64,000 nucleotides of DNA from Ottelia alismoides (lineage: Eukaryota; Streptophyta; Magnoliopsida; Alismatales; Hydrocharitaceae): positions 434,001-498,000 of the forward strand of contig JAZKJV010002329.1 in the NCBI GenBank assembly GCA_037367405.1, read 5' to 3'. The position numbers and the translations under genes were made by a program. Shown here piece by piece: positions 35,559 to 47,000 of this stretch; the first letter of the stretch is position 1, and the number at the start of each line of letters is the position of its first letter. Under the pieces are notes generated by a model. It saw only the letters and a program-made list of their open reading frames with translations. It was not told the DNA's origin and made no database searches.

Positions 35559-38500
35559 TCACGCAAAATGAATAGGGGCAAGATCAATGACTCGCGGCTC
35601 ATGATCTAGAAATGGCTTGAGCCGCTGGCCGTTCACTCGAAAGGTACTCTTAGAAGACAACTCGGATATATCAATGCTACCGTTGTCGTGTACCTTTCTG
35701 ACCAAGTAGGGTCCCTTCCACTTGCTTTGTAGCTTCCCTGGAAATAAATGAAGCCTCGCATCAAACAGCCATACTCTCTGTCCAATCTCAAAATGCTTGT
35801 GGCTGATATGAGAATCATGCCACTCCTGCACTCGCTCCTTATACTGTAGGCTGTTTGAGAAGGTGGTATCTCTCAACTCCTCCAGGGCTGCTAACTCTGC
35901 CCTCCTCTGGTCTCCTACACCATCTGGATCCATAAGTATGTCTGTAACTGCCCAAAGTGACCTGTGCCTCAGCTCAACAGGTAAATGGCACGGCTTGCCA
36001 TATACGAGGCGAAAGGGAGATGTGCCCAATGGTGTCTTGAAAGACGTCCTATATGCCCACAAGACCGAGTCCAAAACATGTGACCAATCCTTTCGGTCAG
36101 GGCGGACGACTTTCTGCAGTATAGTCTTGATCTCCCTGTTCGACACCTCGGCTAGACCATTCGTCTGTGGATGGTAAGGTGTAGCAACACGATGGTCTAT
36201 ACCGAACTCGCTAGCAAGGGCCTTCACCTGGTCGTTGATGAAATGAGACCCCCCATCTGAAATCAAAACTCTCGGAACCCCGAACCGCGTGATGATGTGC
36301 TTCCTCAAAAATCGACAAACTGTCCTCGCATCAGCGGCTCGGGCGGGGATAGCCTCAACCCAACGACTAACATAGTCAACAACCAACAGAATGTACTCAA
36401 ATCCCTGACTCTTAGGGAATGGACCCATGAAATCGATGCCCCATGCGTCAAAAACCTCACAGAAGTGAATGGGCTGCATCGGCATCATATCACGCTGTCC
36501 ACAAGTGCCCATCCTCTGACAGTCAGTACACCTCTTCACGAACTCATCAGAGTCCTTGAAGAGGGTAGGACACCACAAGCCGGATTGGAGCACTTTCTGT
36601 GTCGTTCTCCTCCTAGAATGATGTCCTCCTGCCTCAAGCTTGTGGCAGTAAGTGAGGACGCTATGGTGCTCCTCCTGAGGAGTGCACCGACGCCAGACGC
36701 TATCCCCTCCTTCGTGGTAAAGGATGGGATCCTCCCAGTGGTAGGACTTGGCCTTCGCGAGGAAGGTCTCAAGCCTCTGCCTGGGCCAATCTTGTGGGAC
36801 TTTCCCAGCAATGAGAAAGTTCACAATATCGGCGTACCACGGGAGTGAGGCGATAGCAAGGATCGCCTCATCTGGGAAGGTCTCACAAATGGGATCAATC
36901 TGCTCAGACTCCTCAGGCTGCTCTAAACGGGAGAGGTGATCTGCCACCACATTCTTGACTCCAGGCTTATCCTTGATCTCAATGTCGAACTCCTGGAGTA
37001 GAAGGATCCATCTAGTAAGTCTGGCCTTGGCATCCTTCTTTGCCATGAGGTATCGGATGGCAGTGTGATCAGTGTACAAGGTCACTCTAGATCCAATGAT
37101 ATAAGATCGAAACTTATCTAGGGCGAACACTACGGCTAGCATCTCCTTCTCTGTGACCGTGTAATTCCGCTGGGCGGAATCCAATGTGCGGCTAGCGTAG
37201 TGGATAGCAAAGGGGACTCCATCCCTCCTCTGTCCCAGCACGGCCCCTACGGCAAAATCGGAGGCATCCGTCATGATCTCGAATGGGAGAGACCAATCGG
37301 GTGGCTGGAGAACAGGAGCCTCAATCACACATTGCTGGAGAGTCGCAAAGGACGAAAGACACTTGTCATTGACAAGGAACTCGATGTCTTTCGTCAAGAG
37401 GTCAGTCAACGGTCGGGCAATCTTGCTGAAATCATGAATAAATCTCCGATAAAAACCAACGTGCCCCAGGAATGACCGTAGCTGCCTCAAATTGGACGGC
37501 GATGCGAGTTTTCTAATGACATCAACCTTGGCCAGATCAACCTCCATGCCCCTGTTGGAGTTGATGTGGCCAAGCACCGTCCCTTGAGTCACCATGAAGT
37601 GACTCTTCTCCCAAGAAAGCACCAGATGGACCTCTATACATCACTGGAGTACTCGGTCTAGGCAGTCAAGACAGGAGTCGAATCCGTCGCCGTAGACCGA
37701 GAAATCATCCATGAAGACCTCCAAACGCTCCCCTACCATGTCCGAAAAGATTGACAACATGCATCTCTGAAAATTCGCAGGGGCATTGCATAGCCCAAAT
37801 GGCATGCGTCGGAAGGCGTATGTGCCGAAGGGACAGGTAAAGGTGGTCTTCTCCTGATCCTCAGGAGCGATGGCCACCTGGTTGTAGCCCGAGTACCCAT
37901 CCAGGAAACAGTAATGGCTCTTCCCTGCCAGTCTCTCAATGATCTGGTCAATAAAAGGCAGGGGGAAATGGTCCTTCTTGGTGGCCTGGTTGAGTCTCCT
38001 GTAGTCAAAACAGACCCGCCAAGAGGTGGGTACTCGTGTAGCAATCTCCTCACCCGACTCACTGATCACAGTCGTGATGCCCATCTTCATGGGCACCACA
38101 TACAAGGGGCTGACCCACTTGGAGTTGGAAATGGGATAAATAAAATCTGCGCTCCACCATTTTGAGATTTCCTTCATGACGACCTCTCTTAGGTTGGGGT
38201 TCAGTCGCCGCTGGAACTCACGTGACGGCTTCGCCCCCTCCTCGAGATAAATATGGTGGGAGCACAACGATGGACTAATCCCATGGAGATCGGCTACGCT
38301 CCATCCGATTGCCTTGCGGTTCTTTTCAAGAACCCCCATCAAACGGGATTCTTGCTCTCCAGTCAGATTGGTGGAGATGATGATTGGGTACATCTCAGGC
38401 TCGCCCGCAAGGAATCTATACTTCAGCGAAGTAGGGAGCGGCTTCAGCTCTGGACAGCTGGGTGCTGGCAAATCTGGCTTCAGAAGAAGATGAGTGTATG

Positions 38501-39603
38501 CTGCCAAGTCTGCCTGGGAGAAAGACAATGAACTCTCGCAAACTGGATCTGGAGAAGGCTGCTCGACTGAACTATCTCTAATCTGCTCGGCCTCTACCTC
38601 CTCCTCAGCTGTAGGCTCTGTGGGACTCAGGTCTGGCATCTGATTCTCGCAATCTGCCCAATCAGATTCTGAATCCGAGGGATCTGCATCAAACAAGGTG
38701 GCATCAGTACCATCGTCACACAAGGTGGCCTCAGTACCACCATCACTAGAAATCGTGTCGCGGTCAAGAACCGGCTCTGCTGCCACTGAAATATCCTGGA
38801 CCAGGGTTGTGCTCTCCAAGCTCTCCTCTGCTATCAACTCGGCATCAGCGGTGTCTGGAAATGAGAGGATGGCCTGTGCTGAAGGGTCTGTCCATGCTGC
38901 CTCATCATCTGTGATCACAAAATCACAGTCTTGGTGGATGTCTACCCCGGCATCTGTCAGCTGCTCTGTATCTGTGCTGGTCTCTGAGCATGCGATGTCT
39001 CTGGCCCGGTAGTCCTCGACCGTCACTATTTGTACACTTTCGCCCTCGACGCGAAAGTATACCTTCCCGCTATCATGATCAGTCACCGCCTTGGCTGTGG
39101 CCAAGAACGGACAACCGAGGATGATGGGGGTATCGGCCACTGAATCAGGGATCTCCATGTCCAACACTACGAAGTCCACGGGGAATCGCAGGCCCTGAAT
39201 AGTGACGATAACGTCTCGCAACAACCCCTTCGGCCTCTTGACAGATCGATCAGTAAACTGAAGGACTGTCCTGCTCTGTCTAAGAGTGCCCAACTCGAAG
39301 CGGTCGAGAAGGGCTGCCGGAAGGAGGTTGATAGACGATCCGCTATCCAATAGAGTCCGGTCGAACCTCTGCTCACTAATATGACATCTGACATATGGGG
39401 CTCCTGAATCTGGCCTCTTGGCCGGCAGACGGTTCTGGATCGCGAAGCACGTGGCTTTCGTCAGCACATGAATCTCTGAATGGTGGTTCCTCCTCCTCCT
39501 CCAGACTGTAGTCCGGTCTCTCAAAGAACACTGAAGAAGGGGGATGTGCTGCAAAGCCTCCTGAAGGGTCAGCTGGATGTGGAAACGATCAATCATGCTC
39601 TGG
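35559..39603 (-). pseudogene. pro-pol: Element D protease-RT-RNase H-integrase, one premature stop, separated from its gag by element C
   Basis: On the minus strand it resumes four codons before MIDRFHIQLTLQEAL. The protease (LLDSGSSINLLP, near 39320-39350) is followed by the acidic ESDWADCEN linker. RT has [17 protein letters not shown] and FMDD (DD at 37704-37709); RNase H has [12 protein letters not shown] and [10 protein letters not shown]. Integrase has the C-x2-C of its zinc domain, the DFMGPF Asp (codon 36432-36434), SDGGSHF and AEVSNREIK, then a GPY-type tail ending at 35559. The only interruption seen is a TGA at about 37639-37641 within RT, where the related elements have Arg (CGA to TGA type). 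Apart from that stop and the split from gag by C, catalytic residues are preserved. Confidence 0.93.
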
Positions 39604-39608
39604 CTGAA
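39604..39608. repeat. Target-site duplication of element C, left copy (CTGAA)
   Basis: CTGAA precedes the LTR start TGATGAATCTCG. The second copy is at 55043-55047. Confidence 0.93.
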
Positions 39609-40470
39609 TGATGAATCTCGTATTCATCACTCTAAAACTCATTTATTAAGCTCAAATCCCTAAAAATCAACAGCATTCTTGCATCTATTTTGAATAATTA
39701 GCATTCATGCATGTTTCCATAAGAATTGCATTTTAGCACAAAAATATGCACAAAATAAGAAGCCAAAAATCCAAGCCAAAATGACCTGTAAATAAGCCTA
39801 ACTTCCCAGATTTTTAACACATTCATGCTAACTCCGAATAACTCAAAACCACTTCCACTGTGTACATATCACTAATATGAATAAAGGAAAAATACAAAAA
39901 AATAACTAACCCAAATAAGTGGACCAAAAACCCAAACCCTAATTTCAGGATTTTCGGACTAAAAGCCACATATCTTCTCCATCCAATGTCCGATTTAATC
40001 CTACTCACTTTTGAACTAATGTACATTCAATTACCTTTAAAACAAGACCAAGTTTAAGTGAATCGGAGCTCATATGTGAAAGTTGGGTTTTGGGCCTCTT
40101 TTGTACATTGTATATTTTCGCGGTTTTGACCTTGTATTTTATGTATATATTTTCTTAATCAATAAAAATCCAAAAAAATTATAATTAAGTGTCTTTTATT
40201 TATCTTTGATTTTTCCTTATTTTTTCCAGATTTTTATCTTGTTTAAAAATGACAAAAAAATTATAAAACCCAAAAATCAAGGTATTCTATGTACATAGGA
40301 TACCCCAAAAATTCACTTTTTACATTTGACCGATTTTGGTTTTGATGTTTTCATGAAAGTTGTAGATCTCGTCGAGACGAGCATTTTTCGTGAAGGAAGT
40401 TTTTTGATCCGAGGTCATTTACTATTTATTTTCGATTTTACAAGATAATTATTTTCTGAATTTTCTAGTG

Positions 40471-40507
40471 CTGACACGTGGCAGCCCCAGAGGCCGCCAC
40501 GTGTCAG
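40471..40507. promoter_or_regulatory. Inverted repeat of two G-boxes in LTR C
   Basis: CTGACACGTGGC (40471-40482) and GCCACGTGTCAG (40496-40507) form a perfect 12-bp inverted repeat with a 13-base spacer. Each arm has an ACACGTGGC/GCCACGTGT G-box core of the ABA-response-element type. It lies about 370 bases upstream of the TATA-like box. The copy in the 3' LTR, near 52678-52714, is also intact. Confidence 0.7.
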
Positions 40508-40557
40508 CCATTTTTGGACTTTATTTATATTCGTTTTTTTAAAAAAAATTTAAAATC

Positions 40558-40634
40558 ACGCACGTGCGTCGCACGTGCCCCCAGGCACGTGCTCCGCACG
40601 TGCCTCCGCCTCTCGTCTTTAGTCACCACGTGGC
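40558..40634. promoter_or_regulatory. Cluster of CACGTG sites in LTR C
   Basis: Five CACGTG hexamers lie within about 75 bases (four in the first 50, the fifth near 40627). Together with the inverted repeat upstream and further copies around 41512, 41689-41700, 41747 and 41822-41840, I count about 13 in this 3.2-kb LTR, against roughly one expected by chance. The likely role is binding of bZIP or bHLH factors. Confidence 0.65.
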
Positions 40635-40878
40635 GCAACAGGCGCCATCCGATCACGCGAGATCGGACGGCACCTGTGCGTCGTCAACCTCGAGCCCCTT
40701 TCCCCATTTGGCCGCCGCCCCGCGCCGCCGATATCTCCGCCGCCCCCGCGAATCTCGCCGATCAAATCCTTATCTCCGATCTCCTCCTCCTTTCGGCCTC
40801 AATCGCATCATCTTCTCGATTCATCCGATCGCCCTCAATCCCGCCGATACCCTTCCATCTCCGGCCAAACCCCCCTGC

Positions 40879-40886
40879 TATTTAAA
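40879..40886 (+). promoter_or_regulatory. Candidate TATA box of LTR C
   Basis: TATTTAAA lies in otherwise GC-rich DNA downstream of the G-box cluster, with C-rich flanks. It is conserved in the 3' LTR (53085-53092). Assigned by consensus and position only. Confidence 0.55.
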
Positions 40887-42846
40887 CCCATCGCCGCCCT
40901 CGTCACACAGCATCCGCCGTTTAATCCCTTAGAACCTCCTCTCCGGTAGTGACAGGACCGACGAGCCCCCTCCATCGGCGTGATCCGAGGTCGGCAGACC
41001 TCGTCGCAGCTCCGCCCCGAGCGCCGCTGCTCGCTCCGGCCTCGCCAACGCCGTCGAGCCGATCTTCTTCCAGGTATATCTCTCTCTCTCTCTATCTCTC
41101 TCTTCCGCTCTCCGCCCTACGACCGTCGACGACCACTGCCATCCTCCGCGACGTCATCTTCTCCGGTCCCCATCACCTCGACGCCATCGGTTCGCCCTCA
41201 CGCCATCGACCGCAATCAACCTACCGCCTGGAGCTCCTCCGCCTTCAACTTCACCGCCGCTACGCCATCTCCCCCGATCTGCTGAGCCACCAAGCCCTCT
41301 TCCTCGACGACCGTCGGTCGTGTGTCGGCCCCGGGGGACCTTCGTCTCCAGCGCAGGAGGTGCGCCTCCGTCTCCGGTGACAGCTGCTCCGCAGCAGCAC
41401 CTCTGCCTGGACCCCGACCGTTCACGCCGCCCCTCGGCCACCACGCCTGCTCCAGCGTCTCCTTTGCCACCTCTTCGTCTCCGCCAGACACCAGCCGCCG
41501 GCACCTCTGCCTGCACGTGACCCTCGCCGGAGGGGCCGTCTACCCACAGAGCCACCGCGCCATCGGAGCCTCCGGCCCACCTCAGCTCCACCGCCACCCT
41601 CTGCTTTGGCCGGACGCCAGCCAGCGCTCCTCCTCCGCCTCAGCCACCGCGCAGCCGGGCACCACAGACCCGAGACCCCCGCCACGTGCACGGCACGTGA
41701 GGGCGGGGGGACGTCACGTTTCCATCATCCCCGGGTCACGTTCCCCGCACGTGACCGCGGGGCTATTTGCAACAAACGCCCCCAGTTCCGCCCATTTCGC
41801 GCCTCAGTCCCCGCATCCAAGGGCACGTGCGCATCACGTGCCCCTTGGACATTTTGCACAAATACCCCCACGGGTATAGGTAATTACGAACAAACCCCCC
41901 CAGTTGCATTTTATATTGATATTTATATTGCAGTTGTACCCCTGTGTTCCCCTGTGATTCTAGAATTCTTCTCTACATTATTTTATTATCAAAAAATAGC
42001 ATGATGTTGGTTAATTGACTCTCTGCACTTGGACATATTGCGGGTATTTTTCTGATTGACGGTTAATTAATAAATATTTGTTTTGTGAAAATTGGCGTAT
42101 TTTACCCATTTTCTGCTCTGAAATTGATAATTGATTAACCGTTGCTCTAAAAATTTTCGAAAAATCACATCTTGTAGAGTTAATTATTCTTAACATTGTG
42201 CCCAAAAAGATTTGCATTTGCACGCATATTTTATCCTGTAAAAATCATTTAGCACATTTTAGTATTTAATTTTTAGTAGATATTAAACCTCACATTTTCG
42301 AGGTTTAGGATTTTTCTGAGATCCGTCACCTAGTGATAGATCTCAGATAATTTTGATCCTTGAAAATAAGTAGGTTTGATATTTATTAAAATTAAATATT
42401 GAAAATCATTTTGTTTGCATTTAAAAATCCATAAAAAAATTCATATTGCATCCAAAAATTCCAAAAAAATTTATAGTGCATCCATTTCATTATAGTTTAC
42501 ATTGTGGCCAAGTTTCGTATTTTTTGGACATCATTTGAACGTATTTTACATTTTAGTCCCTAAAATAAGGCCAAAGTTACATTTTGCATCCTTTATTGCA
42601 TTTAAAATTCCAAAAAAGACCGCCTTGAAAACCGAACACGAACTTTGATAGACTTAATTCTAGGTTGTTCCTTTGCCTCCTTGTGATCGACCTTGGGACT
42701 TGCCCAAGTAAAATAAACATAAAACCACGATATTAAAAATTGAATAAATCATTTGTGGTATTTTCTTGACCGTTTCCGATTGCCGCCTACAACGCACGAC
42801 CCGATAAAAACAACTCCTTAAAAGCAGCATTTCCGGATTCGTCAGA

Positions 42847-42864
42847 TGGCACCGTTGCCGGGGA
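42847..42864 (+). other. Primer-binding site of element C (tRNA-Asp, one mismatch)
   Basis: TGGCACCGTTGCCGGGGA lies two bases after the LTR end; 17 of 18 positions match the tRNA-Asp 3' complement. It fixes the plus-strand sense of C. Confidence 0.9.
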
Positions 42865-44004
42865 GGCAAATGGCTTAGATTTTTGTCTGAAAATTTTTGT
42901 TCGGTTTTCCGCATTCGGGTAGTCTGACCCCCGAATTTTTCATTTTTATTTTCCTGCAATTTATTTTTCAGCCTTTATTTTTTGTACATATATTCTTGAG
43001 TCACTCTCTTACATTTTCTCTCTTATTTTTCTTGCGAGGTACCTTGTACGTGGAGCGGTTTTCAATAACCGACGCAACTTCACCAAAAACCGCAATTAAT
43101 TTAAGATCGAGTCGAGTCGTGAGAGAGAGTAGAGTCTAGGTTTTTAATTTCTGCACTTTTAATTTCTACAATTTTACAGCGGTGTCCGTTTGGACTCTCG
43201 CGTGTGTAGAAAGACCTCTAAACTTTATTCTGTGGTGTGTCGTGGCCTGTTTCACTCTCCGGCAAGGGTGGGGCCCGACTTGAGTGGCGATTAGGATAGA
43301 CCTGCACTTACGGCTCTCAGAGCATTTATATTTTTGCTTGTGCTCGTAGGATCCTAAGCCACACTGCACTTTAAATTGAGACGCACATAGATCGTTCAAA
43401 CTTAGCCAAATTTAAATCAATTCTTCCCGCTAATAGAACTTTCTGCTTAGGTGCGGTTTTTTCCATCGGCTTGCATTTCATTTAGAATAATTTTTAAATT
43501 CCGTCTAGCATCCCACATGGAGATTGCGAGGATTCACTGTAAGTCTTCTAACTGAGCATTCATCATAGTTTTCCGCGTGCATCGGCTTTTCTCGAATTCC
43601 CCCCTCTTGTTTTATAACATAACTTTAAAGGAAATTGGGACTGGACGGTAGACGTGTATTTGTGCTCATCTAATTTCTCAGTGATCACCTCATTAAAATC
43701 GGGACTGCTAAATATATCTGATCTCAAATAACCCATAAAATCATAAATTTTTGCGGGAGAGCAACCCCGACATTGTTTGATTTATCTTGCAGCGAGGAGA
43801 GAGACGCACACTAGGATAGAGCCCAGCTCCAAACCTAACAGCTCATTTAAACGGCTTGCAAGACTTGAATTCTCACCAATTTAAAATTGACAAGAAAATT
43901 GGTCGATCTCTTACGACCTTCACTGTGTGAGTTGGTGAAAAAGAATTTGTATTGTGTTTGATTTGATCAACATCCATCTCTTGATAATCTCTTGAAATTC
44001 AAGA
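42865..44004 (+). other. Untranslated leader of element C
   Basis: About 1.1 kb without a supported gene. It contains GGGAGAGCAACCCC near 43760, shared with A and D, and the gag-proximal stem-loop (43873-43938). Small frames (42897-43139 plus, 43166-43399 minus) carry no recognisable domain. Confidence 0.7.
43873..43938 (+). other. Leader hairpin 2 of element C, upstream of gag
   Basis: Outer arms are TCACCAA (43873-43879) and TTGGTGA (43932-43938). The inner stem is GGTCG (43901-43905) with CGACC (43914-43918) and an eight-base loop. It lies 87 bases before the gag ATG, almost the same distance as in A and D (89 and 88). Confidence 0.65.
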
Positions 44005-47000
44005 ATGGAAAATTGTGGTAACCCCTTTCTGACTACCACAAACTTTCCAATCTCAAATAATCTGAACCACTCTTACTCAGATCCACCTTGGGTTCAGGAA
44101 CACCTTCCCCTGGACTTTTCATCTAATAATTCTCTTCAAACTATTGACTCCTATTTTTCACAATCTGAAGGTGAAAAGAAGAACATTCAAAAAATGGCTC
44201 CAAGGAGGAAGAATCCCGAAGATGACCAAAATGAAGATCCGATGCACCTGATTCTCGCAAGACTGGCTGCATCTGAGCAGCAGCAAAATTTGATGAGGGA
44301 ACAATTGGAAAGAATGAATGCAGAAGGAGAACCACCAATGGAAGCTGCATATAATCTCGGGCAGTATAGGGTCATAAATTACTTGCAGCCACCTCAACCT
44401 GAGGTTCACCATGAACTGAAGCCACACTTCATAAATCAATTACCACAATTTCATGGAAATTCGGATGAAGAACCTTATGAATTCCTGCGTGATTTGGAGC
44501 TAATCTGTTCTAATCAAAGGCACCCACAAGTCAGCCAAGACTATATCCGTCTCACTGCATTACCTTTCGCCTTGAAGGGTAAGGCAGATTACTGGGTGAA
44601 AAATTTGGGAGTGACAGTGACCACCTATGATAGGTTCAAGAATCTCTTCTTGAAGAAATTTTACCCTCTGAGTCGAACCAATCAAATGAGGACTCGCATC
44701 ACTAGCTTCTCTCAGATGCCTAATGAACCACTTTGTGATGCATGGGATAGATTCAAAGATCTGCTGCAGAAATGTCCCTGCCATGACCTAGATAACAACA
44801 TCCTGGTCCAATCTCTCTATTCTGGCCTTAACCACGGGACTCAGGGTTTAGTCAGTGCCGCTTGTGGAGGAAATTACACATCCCGAGGAGCTGATACCGT
44901 CTGGAAAATTCTGGAGCAAATGGCGGAGACTAGCCGTTCACAAATTGCCAGTAGATCTTACACTGATTCACTGAACAACTATCAAGCCAAGGGAGGAAAA
45001 CAAACTGTTGCAGAAATAGCAGAGGACTTGCTGCCCAACATGAACATCATCACAGACAAATTAACAATTGTGGATAAAAGAGTGAACGAAATCGACAACC
45101 GACTCTCTCAATTTCCAAAACAAATGGAGGAGCTCACTGAGAAGGTATCCAAGCTTGGGATGCCTACTGCTCCTACGGTCCCAATTTATCATGTGCATCA
45201 TGTCCAAGAGCAGCCAGGATCTGGACAACCGCTACCATGGACTCAGGACCAATCCTACATCCAACCTTCCCAGCAGTCACCCCCTCCAGCTGAGACAGTC
45301 GTAGAAGCCCTGCCTCTGACTTTCGAGATAAACGGCATTTGGTACACACAGGATAATACCCGACAGGGTAATCTGGGGGACCGTCAGCAATATCAGCGTC
45401 CACCCAACTCATACAATGCCGCTCCACAACACAATCAGTCCTCAAGGCAGCAGCAACCACAAGACCGTCAGACCCAGCCTCAACAACATCGTCAGCAATA
45501 TCAAGCTCCAAATCAAGCATCTCGATCATCCAAACCTCCAGAAGACTCGATTGATATCCAAAGACAAATGCTGGAGGAAATTTGCAGATTCCGGAGTGAA
45601 CTGTATGACCTACGGGTAGATGTTAATCGTCTATCCCGTTGGAAGGAAGAACAGACTGCACCTGTCACAGCTATTCCCGCTCAAGTTCAAGCTAACCCCA
45701 ATAGCTTGAACAAAACGCAATCATCTCAACACAACAATCAGGTATATTACTCAGACTTTTCCACATCTGACTACGAGACCCTTTCGTTTAACAATATCAA
45801 TGCCATGTCCCTCAGGAGCGGAAGGACTGTGGTCGTACCTGACCGGGCGAAGGAAGCTGACCAACATGACTCAGAAGATCAACCGGAGGATACTTCTGAG
45901 GATGGAGACGAAGGACACCCGAGGATTTCTGCCCGAAGGAAAGAAAAAGCATCTATGGAGAATAAAGAGGACCTTGAACCTCTAGTTGCTGCGAAAACAC
46001 CTTTGTCATTATTTCAGCAACATGATGATAATCCAGAACATTATGATTGTAATAAGAACTCCAAATTCAATAAAGATGCTCTTATTTATAATTCTGGATA
46101 TCTCTCTCCTGTCTCAAATGCTTCCATTCCTTTTCCCCATGCGCTTAAGAAGGGAAGACAAAAGAAAACTATCCAGAGTGACCCAGTGATGGAAAAATTT
46201 TGTCAACAAAACATCACCGTGAAAGTGCCCTTTGATCAATATGTGGCCAGTAACCCTGCATTCCAGAAATACCTGAAAATGAAATGTACTCCTACCCGGA
46301 CCCGCACAAAGAAAACAAACCAATGTGTGGAGACTCATGTTCTAACAGTGGCCACTACCAAATGCGTGAGAAACCAGCATTTACCAAGGAAGAAAAGAGA
46401 TCTGGGTGCTCATTATGTGGAGAGCCGCATTGGCGGTATCGCATTCGCACGCACACTTCTTGACAATGGTCCTTCCATCAATCTTCTTCCCTTGGCCTTA
46501 TATTACCGATTGGAGTTAGGACCTCTTCAGAAATCGCTATCTATACTCCAATTCGCTGACAAATCTACTAAAAGACCTAAGGGAGAAGTGAAAAATGTTA
46601 TCATTATGGTTGAGGGTACGGAATACAAAGTGGACTTCACTGTCCTTGACATGGAGACCCCGAACCATTGGAAAGAGTCGCAAATCATTTTGGGAAGACC
46701 ATTCTTACGAACCGCCAAGGCTGTATTCGATTACGGCACTGGAATGATGAAATTTCGCTCCCTAGATGGAGAAGTGGATTTGGAAATGAGACAAACAAAA
46801 TGGCAAAGACCCGATTCCGAATCCACCGCTGAAGAGGCTGAAACATCTGAGTGTAATCTGATCAGCACTACCGGACCTTGGGACCAACTGCCAAATCTTC
46901 ACATGGATACCATCACATCAGAAGAAGCAACAATGCACCATACAGTGTGTGATCTTTTACCGAACAAATCTGAACACCTGTACAATCTTGATGACACAGA

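Larger units (their letters stand above)
39609..42844 (+). repeat. 5' LTR of element C (3236 bp)
   Basis: TGATGAATCTCG...GGATTCGTCA. The first 8 bases and bases 39622-39629 form an inverted repeat. AT-rich U3 runs to about 40460, followed by a CACGTG-rich segment, a TATA-like box (40879-40886), and a GC-rich transcribed part containing a (TC)n run (41075-41105). The AT-rich end follows. Frames of 100-185 codons on both strands between 40478 and 41879 recur in the other LTR, but have Pro/Arg/Ser-rich chance composition. Confidence 0.96.

Noticed and set aside
41154..41597. Gly/Arg-rich minus-strand frame (147 codons) in LTR C, also at 53364-53807
   Set aside because: Antisense to the transcribed GC-rich LTR segment, low complexity, no domain; a composition effect.
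40949..41879. Open frames of 143 and 185 codons in the GC-rich part of LTR C, with homologues of similar length in the other LTR (53155-54080)
   Set aside because: They are Pro/Ser/Arg-rich in every frame and on both strands. Both copies derive from one parent LTR, so shared openness is not evidence of selection.
44770..44800. CPCHD string in the gag of element C considered as a zinc knuckle
   Set aside because: It lacks the C-x2-C-x4-H-x4-C spacing and corresponds to CPHHD in the other elements.
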